Translations under genes and position numbers: made by a program
NCBI GenBank assembly: GCA_029983555.1
Contig: JASBZH010000036.1
Location: 1-14,856 of the forward strand
Direction of reading: 5' to 3'
DNA length: 14,856 bases
From: Peptoniphilus sp.
GTDB taxonomy: Bacteria; Bacillota; Clostridia; Tissierellales; Peptoniphilaceae
The notes under the pieces: model-generated
Database searches by the model: none
What the model was told of the DNA's origin: nothing
What the model saw: the letters and a program-made list of their open reading frames with translations, nothing else
In this document: piece after piece, positions 1 through 7,792 of the stretch
Numbering within the stretch: the first letter of the stretch is position 1
Layout: every line of letters starts with the position of its first letter

Positions 1-71
1 AACATAAATATAACTATTGCAAAAATTATAAATACTGCTAACATTTTGTCTTTTAAATTTCTTACATACAT
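1..71 (-). CDS. Partial membrane protein, N-terminal 23 codons only
   Basis: The reading frame begins with ATG at 71-69 and runs off the left edge of the window. It is preceded by a purine-rich ribosome binding site (GAGGGGGAA, about four bases before the ATG). The visible start is MYVRNLKDKM followed by a hydrophobic run (LAVFIIFAIVIFM). This looks like a short basic head leading into a first membrane segment or uncleaved signal anchor. No family can be named from so little sequence. The upstream gene ends in a terminator at 404-430, so this gene probably has its own promoter in the AT-rich gap; a TATAAT at 132-127 is present but has no convincing -35. Confidence 0.55.
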   Translation of the reverse strand, partial: MYVRNLKDKMLAVFIIFAIVIFM

Positions 72-403
72 AATTTCCCCCTCAAAACTTTTAAAACTTA
101 TTATGTAAATTTATAAAATGGCCTAAATTATATATCTCGGTAATTAATTTTTGTATATATTGTTAATACGTTTAATTATATAATTTAAATATACAAATAG
201 CAATATACTATTGAATATAACTCATTTATTATATAAATTCACCAAATAATAAAACTGATTTTAGATAACAAAAAACTTTTTAATTTAAACTTTTAATATT
301 TTATTAAAAATTTTATAATTTGAAATGTTTTGTAATAGATTGAAATTACAGCATAATTATTTAAAAGTGTAAAAAATTTTACTATGAAGTTTTGTTTTAA
401 ATT
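72..403. other. AT-rich intergenic gap, no gene seen
   Basis: About 330 bases of extremely AT-rich DNA lie between the left-edge gene and the terminator of the J-domain gene. I found no open frame with a ribosome binding site on either strand and no RNA-gene-like GC-rich stem. Short A/T runs and weak inverted repeats around 265-320 are what such composition gives by chance. It presumably carries the promoter of the left-edge gene. Confidence 0.5.
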
Positions 404-430
404 AAAAAAGGCTGAGGATTTTCCTCAGTC
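404..430 (-). terminator. Rho-independent terminator after the J-domain gene
   Basis: Read on the minus strand, a nine-base-pair stem (CTGAGGA/TCCTCAG core plus a G-U and a G-C pair) with a three-base loop is followed by TTTTTT. It sits seven bases past the stop codon of the J-domain gene and closes the metallopeptidase/J-protein unit. Confidence 0.9.
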
Positions 431-436
431 TTAAAC

Positions 437-1276
437 TCAATTTGCTTTATTCATATTTTTATATCTCTCGATATTTGAATCATTTAAAAATTCATACGCT
501 GCGTTAATTTCCTGGAATTTTTCTTTAGCTCCTGGCTCTTTATTTAAGTCTGGGTGATATTTTTTTGCCATCTTTCTGTACGCAAGTTTTACTTCGTACT
601 TGTCAGCATTGTAGTTTACTCCCAAAGCATCACAAGATTTTTCATATTGCTGTTTAAATCCCATTCCCATGTTTGGTTGGCCAGGGCCTTGATTTTGTCC
701 TGTATATCTTTGATAGTCACCTGCGTTGTAGCCTCCGAAGTTTCCACTTCCAAAGAATTCTTCAAAGTCTTCCATATTGTCAAAAGTAGTCCAGGTAAAG
801 CCGCCAAAATCTCTAAATCTTCTGTTAAATTCCTCTTCTCTTCTTTTTCTTCTCTCTTCTTCCTCTTTAAGTCTTTCTCTTTCCTTCTTTTGCCAGTAGG
901 CGTGAGAGTATCCAGATATATTTTCAAATTCATTTTCCTTGCCATACAGATAATGATTTGCTCTGTCGTAGAAAAACTCCGTCACAGTGTAGTGTGCATA
1001 TTCTAAAAATGAAACTGAAACTGAACCTAGCGCAGGCACAATAAGTGCCAAAATAATTATTGGAAATATCCAACTCTTTCCAATTGCAACCCAAGAGAGT
1101 GGATTTAAAAGTATCAGTATTATCAAACAACCGCCCATAGAAAGTATCAATAGAAAAAATTGTCTAACTGCAGAAAATAAATCTACAAATATATTTACTA
1201 TTACTATCAAAAATGTGAGGAGAACGTCTAAAATTTTGCCGACTCCCCTAAAAAAATGTCCCTTTATTTTACTCAT
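437..1276 (-). CDS. Membrane-anchored J-domain (DnaJ-like) protein
   Basis: This is probably a membrane co-chaperone that recruits DnaK/Hsp70 to the cytoplasmic face of the membrane. The 279-residue protein has hydrophobic segments at about residues 15-35, 39-58 and 68-92. A highly charged Glu/Arg/Lys helix (about 127-156) follows, then a Gly/Phe-rich stretch (about 157-207). A C-terminal J domain occupies about 211-272, with the HPD signature at residues 241-243 and the QEINAAYEFL helix. The HPD motif is what stimulates Hsp70 ATPase in this family. The order is the reverse of classical DnaJ, where the J domain comes first and the G/F region follows. The substrate-binding zinc-finger region of DnaJ is absent. 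The start codon has AGGA seven bases upstream and overlaps the end of the metallopeptidase gene by eight bases, so the two are probably translationally coupled. Client and partner are unknown. Confidence 0.85.
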   Translation of the reverse strand: MSKIKGHFFRGVGKILDVLLTFLIVIVNIFVDLFSAVRQFFLLILSMGGCLIILILLNPLSWVAIGKSWIFPIIILALIVPALGSVSVSFLEYAHYTVTEFFYDRANHYLYGKENEFENISGYSHAYWQKKERERLKEEEERRKRREEEFNRRFRDFGGFTWTTFDNMEDFEEFFGSGNFGGYNAGDYQRYTGQNQGPGQPNMGMGFKQQYEKSCDALGVNYNADKYEVKLAYRKMAKKYHPDLNKEPGAKEKFQEINAAYEFLNDSNIERYKNMNKAN

Positions 1277-1697
1277 TTTTCATCCTTTTTTTATAATCTT
1301 CTAAAAATTTTTTATCTTCAATTATTAAATCTCCGTTATTCGCCAAAAACTCCATGTGATGTCTAAATTCGTGAAGCAGAACATCTCTCAATTTATCTTT
1401 TAGCTCATCTCTATCTAAATGTCCATACATCTTCATAAAAGATCCATAATAAATTACAATCATATTTCCAAGAATTGACCTCTGATATTCGCCCATTATT
1501 ATGAGATCATCACTTATAGACTCTTCGTGATATTTTACATCTTCGGATAAAATAATTCCACCATTTAGATGTTCGAAGGCATATTCCGGTATCTCTTCGC
1601 AAACTTCGTTTAGAAGTTCTTCAACTTCATCTATTCTAGACATATCGATTCCATTTATGTAATTATTATTCATTTCACCATCGTCACAAAAAGCCAT
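1269..1697 (-). CDS. Small HExxH metallopeptidase family protein (zincin-like)
   Basis: This is a predicted zinc-dependent protease of the small 'metallopeptidase family' group (minimal metalloprotease, Zincin_1-like). The 142-residue protein carries HEFRH at residues 109-113, where the two His would bind zinc and Glu110 would act as base. The motif lies in a predicted helix, preceded by the acidic DELKDKLRDVLL helix that is typical of this group just before the motif. No signal peptide or membrane helix is visible, so it is probably cytoplasmic. The ribosome binding site GAGGTGAT, three bases before ATG, pairs very well and fixes this start over Met9. The following J-domain gene overlaps it by eight bases. 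A hairpin with a U-run lies just upstream in the leader. The substrate is unknown. Family assignment rests on the motif, size and context, not on an alignment. Confidence 0.75.
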   Translation of the reverse strand: MAFCDDGEMNNNYINGIDMSRIDEVEELLNEVCEEIPEYAFEHLNGGIILSEDVKYHEESISDDLIIMGEYQRSILGNMIVIYYGSFMKMYGHLDRDELKDKLRDVLLHEFRHHMEFLANNGDLIIEDKKFLEDYKKRMKNE

Positions 1698-1714
1698 CTA
1701 ATCACCTCTTCTAA

Positions 1715-1760
1715 ATTAAAAAACTCTAAAATCGAGATTCTTATCTAGATTTATAGAGTT
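1715..1760 (-). terminator. Long hairpin with U-run: opp operon terminator or attenuator
   Basis: On the minus strand an imperfect stem of about 16 pairs is followed by TTTTTT and then AATTTAG. The stem arms are AACTCTA/TAGAGTT, then AAATC/GATTT, then AGAT/ATCT around TCTT, with a small bulge. It lies 38 bases past the last opp gene and directly before the ribosome binding site of the metallopeptidase gene. It reads as the opp terminator. A TATAAT at 1797-1792 upstream of it would make it a leader attenuator for the next gene instead, but a good -35 is not visible. Confidence 0.7.
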
Positions 1761-1798
1761 AGTTTATCACAATTATTTATTTTTTTCACTTATTATAA

Positions 1799-2590
1799 TT
1801 ACAAATACTCTGCCAAACTTTCGCCAGGCACTGAATTTAATAATTTAATTGTATAATCATCTTTTGGATTTTCAAAAATTTCTTCGCTCGGACCACTTTC
1901 GATTAACTTTCCACTCTTCATCACGAGAAGGTCATCAGAAATGTGGCGAACAACAGACAAATCGTGAGATATAAATATTATTCCAAGGCCAAGTTCATCT
2001 TGAAGTTCTTCTAAAAGATTTATTATTTGAGCCTGGATTGAAACATCTAGTGCAGAAGTTGGCTCATCTGCAACTATTATCTGTGGATCTACAGCAAGAG
2101 CTCTTGCAATAGAAATTCTCTGTCTCTGTCCTCCTGAAAATTCATGAGGGTATCTTTCCATTTGACTCTTTGAAAGGCCACATATTTCCATAGTTTTTAG
2201 AACCTTTTCGTAAACTTTTTTCTTGTCCCTTTCGCCCATTAAGTTCTTTATTCCAGTTGCGATTATATCTTTACATTTTTTTCTGGGATTTAGTGATGAA
2301 TATGGATCTTGAAATACCATCTGTATGTCTCGCCTTACGTCCAAAAGCTCTTTTTTATTAGCATTTAGTATATCTATATCTTTATATTTTATCTCTCCAG
2401 TAGCATCTTTATAAAGTCCCATTATACACCTTGCAAGAGTGGATTTGCCCGACCCACTTTCTCCAACTATGCCAAGAGTCTTTGCTCTTTTGAGTTCAAA
2501 AGATATATTATCTACAGCTAAAAATTCATCTTTACCCTTTCTTCCAAAGGATTTAGAAACATCTTTTGCTTTTAAAATAATTTCATTCAT
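1799..2590 (-). CDS. oppF: Peptide-type ABC transporter ATP-binding protein (OppF/DppF family)
   Basis: This is the second ATPase of the peptide/nickel-class importer; it should pair with OppD and drive transport through OppB/OppC. All nucleotide-binding motifs are present in the 263-residue protein: Walker A GESGSGKS (43-50), Q-loop Gln94 in VFQDPYSSLNP, signature FSGGQ (151-155), Walker B IIVADE (171-176) and H-loop His209. The open frame extends upstream, but ATG at 2590 has GGTGAT three bases before it, so this start is preferred. It begins four bases after the oppD stop. The C-terminus stops soon after the core and lacks the cysteine-containing oligopeptide tail that OppD has. Its length is closer to short DppF/NikE proteins than to ~320-residue OppF. 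Substrate (oligopeptide, dipeptide or metal chelate) cannot be decided from sequence. Confidence 0.9.
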   Translation of the reverse strand: MNEIILKAKDVSKSFGRKGKDEFLAVDNISFELKRAKTLGIVGESGSGKSTLARCIMGLYKDATGEIKYKDIDILNANKKELLDVRRDIQMVFQDPYSSLNPRKKCKDIIATGIKNLMGERDKKKVYEKVLKTMEICGLSKSQMERYPHEFSGGQRQRISIARALAVDPQIIVADEPTSALDVSIQAQIINLLEELQDELGLGIIFISHDLSVVRHISDDLLVMKSGKLIESGPSEEIFENPKDDYTIKLLNSVPGESLAEYL

Positions 2591-2594
2591 ATTA

Positions 2595-3551
2595 TCACCT
2601 GTACAAAAAACAGCTAACTTTGTGACCATCAATGTCAATTTCATGAGGCATCTTTTCTTTGCAAATTTTCATGCACTCTTCGCACCTTGGATTGAAATAG
2701 CAGTTGTCCTTTAAATCTATTGGACTTGGCACAGAACCTGCAATTGTGTATAACTTCTCCTTCTTTTTGTGAATTGAAGGAATTGATCTCAACAAATTTT
2801 TTGTATAAGGATGAAGTGGATTTGTAAAAAGTTCCTTCGCCTCTGCCCTTTCGACTACTTTTCCACAATACATTACATTGACATAGTCTGCAATATCAGA
2901 AACCACAGCCAGATCGTGTGTAATTATCATTATTGAGGTGTCAAAGTCATCCTTTAACTTTTCTATTAGTGATAGAACTTCTTTTTGAACTGTCACATCA
3001 AGTGCTGTAGTCGGTTCATCTGCAATTAAAAGTTTTGGAGATGATGAGAGTGCCATTGCAATCATAATTCTCTGTCTCATTCCACCAGAAAGTTCGTGCG
3101 GATAAGAATTATATATTTCACTGGCTCTAGGTATCTCTACCTTTTCTATCATTTCAATTGACTTTTCCTTGGCAGTCTTTTTATCATAATTAAAATGCTC
3201 TTTAAAAACTTCGGACATTTGATATCCTATTTTAAGCGCCGGATTTAGTGAAGTCATTGGCTCTTGAAAGATCATCGATATGTCGTTTCCACGAATTTCT
3301 CTCATCTCTTTTTTGTCTAAATTTAAAATATTTTTGCCATCAAAATTTATCTCTCCGGATAATTCAGCAAGAGAAGACTCATCCAAAAGTCCCATAATAG
3401 AAAGAGATGTCACAGACTTGCCCGATCCACTTTCGCCAACTATGGCAGTAGTTTTGCCCTTTGGAATGTCAATATTTACTCCATTTACTGCTTTTACGAT
3501 TTTATCGTCTGATTTAAAATAAACTTTTAAATTCTTTATCTCGAGTATCAT
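2595..3551 (-). CDS. oppD: Peptide-type ABC transporter ATP-binding protein (OppD/DppD family)
   Basis: This is the first ATPase of the importer. In the 318-residue protein I see Walker A GESGSGKS (39-46), Q-loop Gln96, signature LSGGM (154-158), Walker B LLIADE (174-179) and H-loop His212. The C-terminal oligopeptide/dipeptide tail (about 230-318) has cysteines at 284, 290, 297 and 314 in the arrangement usual for OppD/DppD, plus an extra Cys293. In a mycobacterial OppD the equivalent four cysteines hold a [4Fe-4S] cluster, so a cluster here is plausible for an anaerobe. The frame is open upstream, but the ATG at 3551 follows GGAGGTA closely and begins one base after the oppC stop, so that start is chosen. 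The tight packing implies one polycistronic message. Confidence 0.93.
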   Translation of the reverse strand: MILEIKNLKVYFKSDDKIVKAVNGVNIDIPKGKTTAIVGESGSGKSVTSLSIMGLLDESSLAELSGEINFDGKNILNLDKKEMREIRGNDISMIFQEPMTSLNPALKIGYQMSEVFKEHFNYDKKTAKEKSIEMIEKVEIPRASEIYNSYPHELSGGMRQRIMIAMALSSSPKLLIADEPTTALDVTVQKEVLSLIEKLKDDFDTSIMIITHDLAVVSDIADYVNVMYCGKVVERAEAKELFTNPLHPYTKNLLRSIPSIHKKKEKLYTIAGSVPSPIDLKDNCYFNPRCEECMKICKEKMPHEIDIDGHKVSCFLYR

Positions 3552-3552
3552 G

Positions 3553-4395
3553 CTACCTCCTATTCCTTGGATCAAAGGCATCTCTAAATCCGTCGCCAAC
3601 AATGTTTAAAGCGAGTATTGTTATTGCAATTGAAAGTCCTGGAAAAAGTGTCAAGTACGGATAATTTCTAATATATGCTCGACCTTCAGATAGCATCTGT
3701 CCCCATTCTGCCTCTGGAGGCATAATTCCCATTCCAATAAAAGAAAGTGATGCGGCAGAAAGTATCGCAACTCCAACTCCAATTGTCGACTGAACTATTA
3801 TCGGCGCAAAGCAGTTTGGAAGTATTTCTGAAAAAATAAGTTTAAAGTCACCCACTCCAGAAAGCCTTGCCGACTCTACATATTCTAGATTCTTAACAGA
3901 TAATACCTGACTTCTTACAATCCTCGCATACGAAGGAATCGCCGCAAGTGACACAGAGAGTATTAAATTTCTCATTCCATTTCCAAGTACTGCAGCTATA
4001 GCTATAGCCAAAACTAGTTGTGGAATTGAAAGTATTGTGTCCATAACTCTCATTATAACTGCATCAAATGGCCCTTCATAAAATCCTGCAAAAGCACCAA
4101 TTAAAACTCCAATAGCTGTTGAAATTAAAACTGAAATGAATCCAATCTTTAAAGATATTTTGGCTCCTCTTAAAACCCTTGAAAATATATCTCGTCCAAA
4201 ATTATCTGTCCCCATCAAGTGAATTGAGCTTGGAGTTTGAAATCTATCTTTTGGGTATTGTTTTGCAAAATCATATGGTGCAATTTTACCTTCAAATATA
4301 GCAGCCAAAATTATTAGTATGACTATCACAAGGGCAACTACAGCAACTTTATTTTTTTTATAATTTTTAAAAAATTCTTTTAATCTCTTTCCCAT
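3553..4395 (-). CDS. oppC: Peptide-type ABC transporter permease (OppC/DppC family)
   Basis: This is an integral membrane subunit forming half of the translocation pore. The 280-residue protein has a basic cytoplasmic N-terminus followed by a first helix at about 16-33, as in the OppC N-terminal domain. The family signature GTDNFGRDIFSRVLRG lies at 62-77. Further helices fall at about 85-107, 123-140, 143-158, 197-222 and 250-267. The EAA loop that contacts the ATPases is at about 171-190 (EYVESARLSG...). The start has AGGTG upstream; the G-rich site overlaps the TAG stop of oppB, leaving seven bases between the genes. It has the usual family length and no visible defects. Confidence 0.93.
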   Translation of the reverse strand: MGKRLKEFFKNYKKNKVAVVALVIVILIILAAIFEGKIAPYDFAKQYPKDRFQTPSSIHLMGTDNFGRDIFSRVLRGAKISLKIGFISVLISTAIGVLIGAFAGFYEGPFDAVIMRVMDTILSIPQLVLAIAIAAVLGNGMRNLILSVSLAAIPSYARIVRSQVLSVKNLEYVESARLSGVGDFKLIFSEILPNCFAPIIVQSTIGVGVAILSAASLSFIGMGIMPPEAEWGQMLSEGRAYIRNYPYLTLFPGLSIAITILALNIVGDGFRDAFDPRNRR

Positions 4396-4402
4396 GCTGC
4401 AC

Positions 4403-5332
4403 CTACTCTTTTGTCACTTTAATTCTTGGATTTACTATCCCATACATTATATCTACAATTATAGAAATAATAGAGTACATAATCGCTATTAACATTATGC
4501 CGCCCAAAATCATTGGATAGTCTCTGGTTTTAATCGACTCTACCATGAGCCTTCCAATTCCCGGTATGGAAAAAATTGTCTCTGTCAAAATACTTCCACC
4601 TAAAAGTCCACCAGCTTGAAGTCCTATAGTTGTTATTACTGGAATCATTGCATTTTTTAAAGCGTGAATTAAAATTATAACTTTCTCGCTAAGTCCCTTC
4701 GAGTATGCTGTCCTTATATAGTCTTTATCCAATACATCTAACATCGCAGAGCGAGTCATCCTCATGATGACAGCAGAAGATTGAAACCCAAGAGCAATCC
4801 AAGGAAGTATCATGTGCTTAAAAGAAGAAAATCCCGAAGCAGGAAGAACCTTTAGCTTTGTTGAAAATAAAATTATAAGTAAAAGTCCAGTCCAAAATAT
4901 TGGCATAGCAAGTCCAACCATTCCAACTGTCGTAATTATTGAATCTATAAAAGTATTCTTTTTAATTGCAGCAATTACACCAAAAAATATACCGAATATA
5001 ATTGCAATAATTAAAGAACCACCGGCAAGTTTTAAAGTGTTTGGAAATGCTTGAAGTAAAGATATGCTAACAGACCTTCCTGTCTGATATGAAGTTCCGA
5101 GATCAAAATGAAGAACTATATCTTTTAAATATCTTCCATATTGAATTAAAAATGGGTCGTTTAAACCTAAGTTTTGTCTAATAGCTTCTATTGCAGCTTT
5201 TGACGCCTCCGGTCCTGCGACAGCTTGAGCTGCATCTCCAGGAGAAAGATACAAAAGTGAGAATACAATAAAGCTTACTCCAATTAAAGTTGGAATTAAA
5301 ATCAGTATTCTCTTAGATATATATTTAAACAT
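4403..5332 (-). CDS. oppB: Peptide-type ABC transporter permease (OppB/DppB family)
   Basis: This is the other pore-forming subunit and first gene of the operon. The 309-residue protein has helix 1 at about 9-29 followed by the large external loop (LSPGDAAQAVAG... FDLGTSYQTGRSV). The remaining helices are at about 103-123, 134-156, 174-190, 231-252 and 276-299. The EAA loop (DYIRTAYSKGLSEKV) is at about 204-218, and the closing NPRIK motif is near residue 301. ATG follows GGAGGC closely. No gene for an extracellular substrate-binding protein lies upstream, where these operons often carry one; the next gene is an unrelated phosphate transporter ended by its own terminator. A TATAAT at 5373-5368 is a possible -10, but its -35 is poor. 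Confidence 0.93.
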   Translation of the reverse strand: MFKYISKRILILIPTLIGVSFIVFSLLYLSPGDAAQAVAGPEASKAAIEAIRQNLGLNDPFLIQYGRYLKDIVLHFDLGTSYQTGRSVSISLLQAFPNTLKLAGGSLIIAIIFGIFFGVIAAIKKNTFIDSIITTVGMVGLAMPIFWTGLLLIILFSTKLKVLPASGFSSFKHMILPWIALGFQSSAVIMRMTRSAMLDVLDKDYIRTAYSKGLSEKVIILIHALKNAMIPVITTIGLQAGGLLGGSILTETIFSIPGIGRLMVESIKTRDYPMILGGIMLIAIMYSIISIIVDIMYGIVNPRIKVTKE

Positions 5333-5418
5333 GTTGCCTCCAATACAATTAACAATATTCTTATCGAATTATAAATACCCATTTTATAAAATTTATAAAA
5401 TATGTATTTAAAGCCAAA

Positions 5419-5442
5419 CAAAAAAGCGACCATAACAGTCGC
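5419..5442 (-). terminator. Terminator after the Na/phosphate transporter gene
   Basis: On the minus strand GCGAC, a seven-base loop and GTCGC are followed by TTTTTTG. The hairpin lies 13 bases beyond the stop codon and separates this gene from oppB. A T-run at 5447-5452 on the other side would also allow termination of plus-strand transcription, but no plus-strand gene arrives here. Confidence 0.85.
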
Positions 5443-5455
5443 CTAATTTTTTAAA

Positions 5456-7054
5456 TTATACCGCTAATTTTGCCGCATTTGAAACATACGAAGAAATTCT
5501 TTCAATTGCAGTCAAAGTCTTTTCATATAAAAGTCCACTCTCAGGATCACATACTTTTTCTCTCATTCTTACCATGTGATTGTTTCTAAATTTGGAAATT
5601 TCTTTTTGAACTTTTTCATTAGATTCTCGCATAAAAGATTTTCTATTATCAATCCCCAAATCTCCCCTAACCGTGTCAAACATCTTCTCTAAAGTAGAAT
5701 GAAGTTCAGATAGCTCTTCAAGAGATGTGTCAGTAAAAGTAAGCCTTTGATCGTCTCGAAGTTTTGCAACTTCTGCAATATTTTTTATGTGATCGCCAAT
5801 TCTCTCCAAATCTCTCGATATTCTAAGATACGATGCAAAATTTGAAGAAGTATTCGCATTCATAGGAAGCTCTAGAGAATCAATTATAAATCTCGTGATC
5901 TCCTTGTTGAGATAATTGATGACTTCTTCTCTTTTAAAAATTGAATCATATTTATCCTCATCATAATTCTTAAAAATTTCAATTGACTCGTCATAATTTT
6001 CCCTTACAAAATCGAGCATTCTGTTAATCTCAGCTCTAACATCAGTAAAAGCTGCAGGAGCATCCTTTACCATTGACTTGTTGATATATACAAGGGACTT
6101 CTCTTCTTGTTCCTTGTCCACTCCACTTATTAGAGTAAAAGATAGATCGGCAAGTTTCTTTGCAAAAGGAATAAGAATAACTGTAGTCGCAATATTAAAC
6201 ACAGTGTGGAAGTTTGCAATTTGTGCTGCCGGATAATCCCTCGAATATTTTAAAATTATTTCTCCAATAGGCAAAAACATAGACAAGACAATAAAAATTA
6301 CAGTACCTATTATGTTAAACAAAACGTGCACTAATGCAGTTCTCTGTGCATTTTTTGATGAACCTATGGAAGATAAAACAGAAGTTATACAAGTACCTAT
6401 GTTAAAACCAAGAATAATATACATTGAAGAAGACAGCTGTATAATTCCTTGATTAGCTATTGCCTGTAAAATACCAAGAGATGCTGAAGATGATTGCAAA
6501 ATTGCAGTTACACAACTACCCACAATTACACCAAGAATTGGATTTCTAAACTTAATCATTAAATCCACAAATGTAGGTGAACTTCTGAGAGGTTCCATGG
6601 CAGATGACATAAATTCCATTCCCATAAAAAGAAAACCTAGACCTAAAATTGCTTTTCCAAAATACCTTCTCTTCTTTTTCTTAGAGAACTGAGCCATAAT
6701 AAAACCAATGAATGCAATTATTGGAGCAATTTCAGAAACATTTAGCGCTACCAATTGACCAGTTATAGTAGTACCAATGTTTGCCCCCATGATTATACCA
6801 ACAGCCTGATAAATAGTCATCATATTTGCATTTACAAATCCAACGACCATTACAGTTGTAGCCGAAGACGACTGGATTACTGCTGTCACAAGAGCACCGA
6901 CTAAAATAGACTCGAAAAAATTAGAAGTCATTTTTTCAATTACAATCCTGAGTTTGTCGCCTGCAACAAGCTCAAGACCGTCACTCATTTCATTCATTCC
7001 ATATAAGAAAATAGCGAGTCCACCCAAGAGTCTAAAAAAATAATTTATCGACAT
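5456..7054 (-). CDS. Na+/phosphate cotransporter family protein with C-terminal PhoU domain
   Basis: This is a predicted sodium-coupled phosphate transporter of the NptA/YjbB (Na_Pi_cotrans) group. In 532 residues there are two inverted-repeat transport modules, each with the diagnostic QSSSA motif (61-65 and 187-191) and a following GANIGTTITG (90-99) or GFNIGTCITS (216-225) segment. Membrane helices span about residues 5-300. A helical PhoU-like domain occupies about 330-532, with the PhoU signature DLERIGDHIKNIAE at 415-428. Members with the PhoU tail may export or import phosphate according to cell need; direction is not readable from sequence. The start used has GGAGGAG four bases before ATG; a longer frame beginning 24 bases upstream has no comparable site. 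It appears monocistronic. Confidence 0.93.
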   Translation of the reverse strand: MSINYFFRLLGGLAIFLYGMNEMSDGLELVAGDKLRIVIEKMTSNFFESILVGALVTAVIQSSSATTVMVVGFVNANMMTIYQAVGIIMGANIGTTITGQLVALNVSEIAPIIAFIGFIMAQFSKKKKRRYFGKAILGLGFLFMGMEFMSSAMEPLRSSPTFVDLMIKFRNPILGVIVGSCVTAILQSSSASLGILQAIANQGIIQLSSSMYIILGFNIGTCITSVLSSIGSSKNAQRTALVHVLFNIIGTVIFIVLSMFLPIGEIILKYSRDYPAAQIANFHTVFNIATTVILIPFAKKLADLSFTLISGVDKEQEEKSLVYINKSMVKDAPAAFTDVRAEINRMLDFVRENYDESIEIFKNYDEDKYDSIFKREEVINYLNKEITRFIIDSLELPMNANTSSNFASYLRISRDLERIGDHIKNIAEVAKLRDDQRLTFTDTSLEELSELHSTLEKMFDTVRGDLGIDNRKSFMRESNEKVQKEISKFRNNHMVRMREKVCDPESGLLYEKTLTAIERISSYVSNAAKLAV

Positions 7055-7274
7055 ATTCTCCTCCGATTTAATATTCATCTAAATCATATAATAAAATGAA
7101 AGTTTTTTAAAGAGTTAGTATAATTTTTGTAAAAGTTTTATGTAATATTTTTAAAAATTTTTAATATTTCAGAATATATTCAATGTTGCTTTTATATTCT
7201 ATAAAAAACTTGTCACAATTTCTTAAATCTAAGTGCATTTTAAAGCTAAGTCTTAAATAATATTTATAAATCGT

Positions 7275-7317
7275 AAAATAAAAAATATGATGAAAACTAT
7301 AACAATTTCCATCATAT
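7275..7317 (-). terminator. Terminator after the 8176-7366 operon
   Basis: On the minus strand ATATGATGGAAA pairs with TTTTCATCATAT (12 pairs, one G-U) around a nine-base loop and is followed by TTTTTTATTTT. The stem is AT-rich but long, and the position about 50 bases past the stop fits termination of the two small membrane-protein genes. Confidence 0.7.
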
Positions 7318-7365
7318 CTTTACTATATAAATGAAGTTTTTTAATAAACTCATCTGTACTAATTT

Positions 7366-7770
7366 TTAGAAAAAATAGTAATATAAAATATCCCACCATC
7401 CAAAGCTAGAATATATTAAAAATATTAGTATCAAAACGACTACAGCCTTTATAACATTTTTCTTTGTATCATTAAAGTTTTTATCATAACAGTAGCGCTC
7501 TGCAGTTTTATATCCACCAAATAAAATTGGAATGTTCATCACAATATATAAAATTCTTAAATAAGTATTCATAAAACTTTCAGAACCCAAGTAATCAATC
7601 TGATTCTTTTTACCTATAATTTGTAAAGCCAAAAATATAACAATACTTACAATAGAAATTCCATACATCACTTTCTTTTTTCTGTTGTTCCTATTTAAAA
7701 AATACACAACACAAAAATAAATAGCAATGCTTATGATGTAGATTAAAATTTGTCTAGTGTTTAATGTCAT
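7366..7770 (-). CDS. Small membrane protein of unknown function (about four helices)
   Basis: I do not recognise this 134-residue protein. It has hydrophobic segments at about residues 8-25, 35-51, 70-85 and 107-125. A short basic loop (NRNNRKKK) after the first helix should be cytoplasmic. A polar middle section (KTAERYCYDKNFNDTKKN) precedes the last helix. ATG is preceded by GAGGAG about eight bases upstream. The gene follows the 8176-7793 gene by 22 bases and shares its promoter and terminator, so the two form a small operon. Both proteins begin MTLNT, but the remainder does not align convincingly and the codons differ, so common descent is unproven. The last codons contain a T-run before the stop. 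Confidence 0.75.
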   Translation of the reverse strand: MTLNTRQILIYIISIAIYFCVVYFLNRNNRKKKVMYGISIVSIVIFLALQIIGKKNQIDYLGSESFMNTYLRILYIVMNIPILFGGYKTAERYCYDKNFNDTKKNVIKAVVVLILIFLIYSSFGWWDILYYYFF

Positions 7771-7792
7771 TTTATAACTCCTCTCTATTGAA

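Noticed and set aside
554..1006. A 150-codon plus-strand open frame opposite the J-domain gene.
   Set aside because: It lies wholly within a well-supported minus-strand gene, has low-complexity Ser/Phe composition created by the antisense of charged codons, and has no ribosome binding site.
7110..7165. TTACA-like repeats upstream of the Na/phosphate transporter, considered as PhoP boxes.
   Set aside because: The two repeats are 13 rather than about 11 bases apart and the region is nearly pure A/T, so chance is likely.
7253..7399. A 48-codon minus-strand frame reached from the end of the 7770-7366 gene by a -1 slip on T_TTT_TTC just before its TAA stop; possible programmed frameshift or a broken longer gene.
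   Set aside because: No ribosome binding site for an independent start. The last half of the frame is the terminator hairpin and U-run at 7317-7275, so most transcripts would end before its stop codon. An open frame of this length is not rare in such AT-rich DNA. Absence in relatives would confirm rejection.
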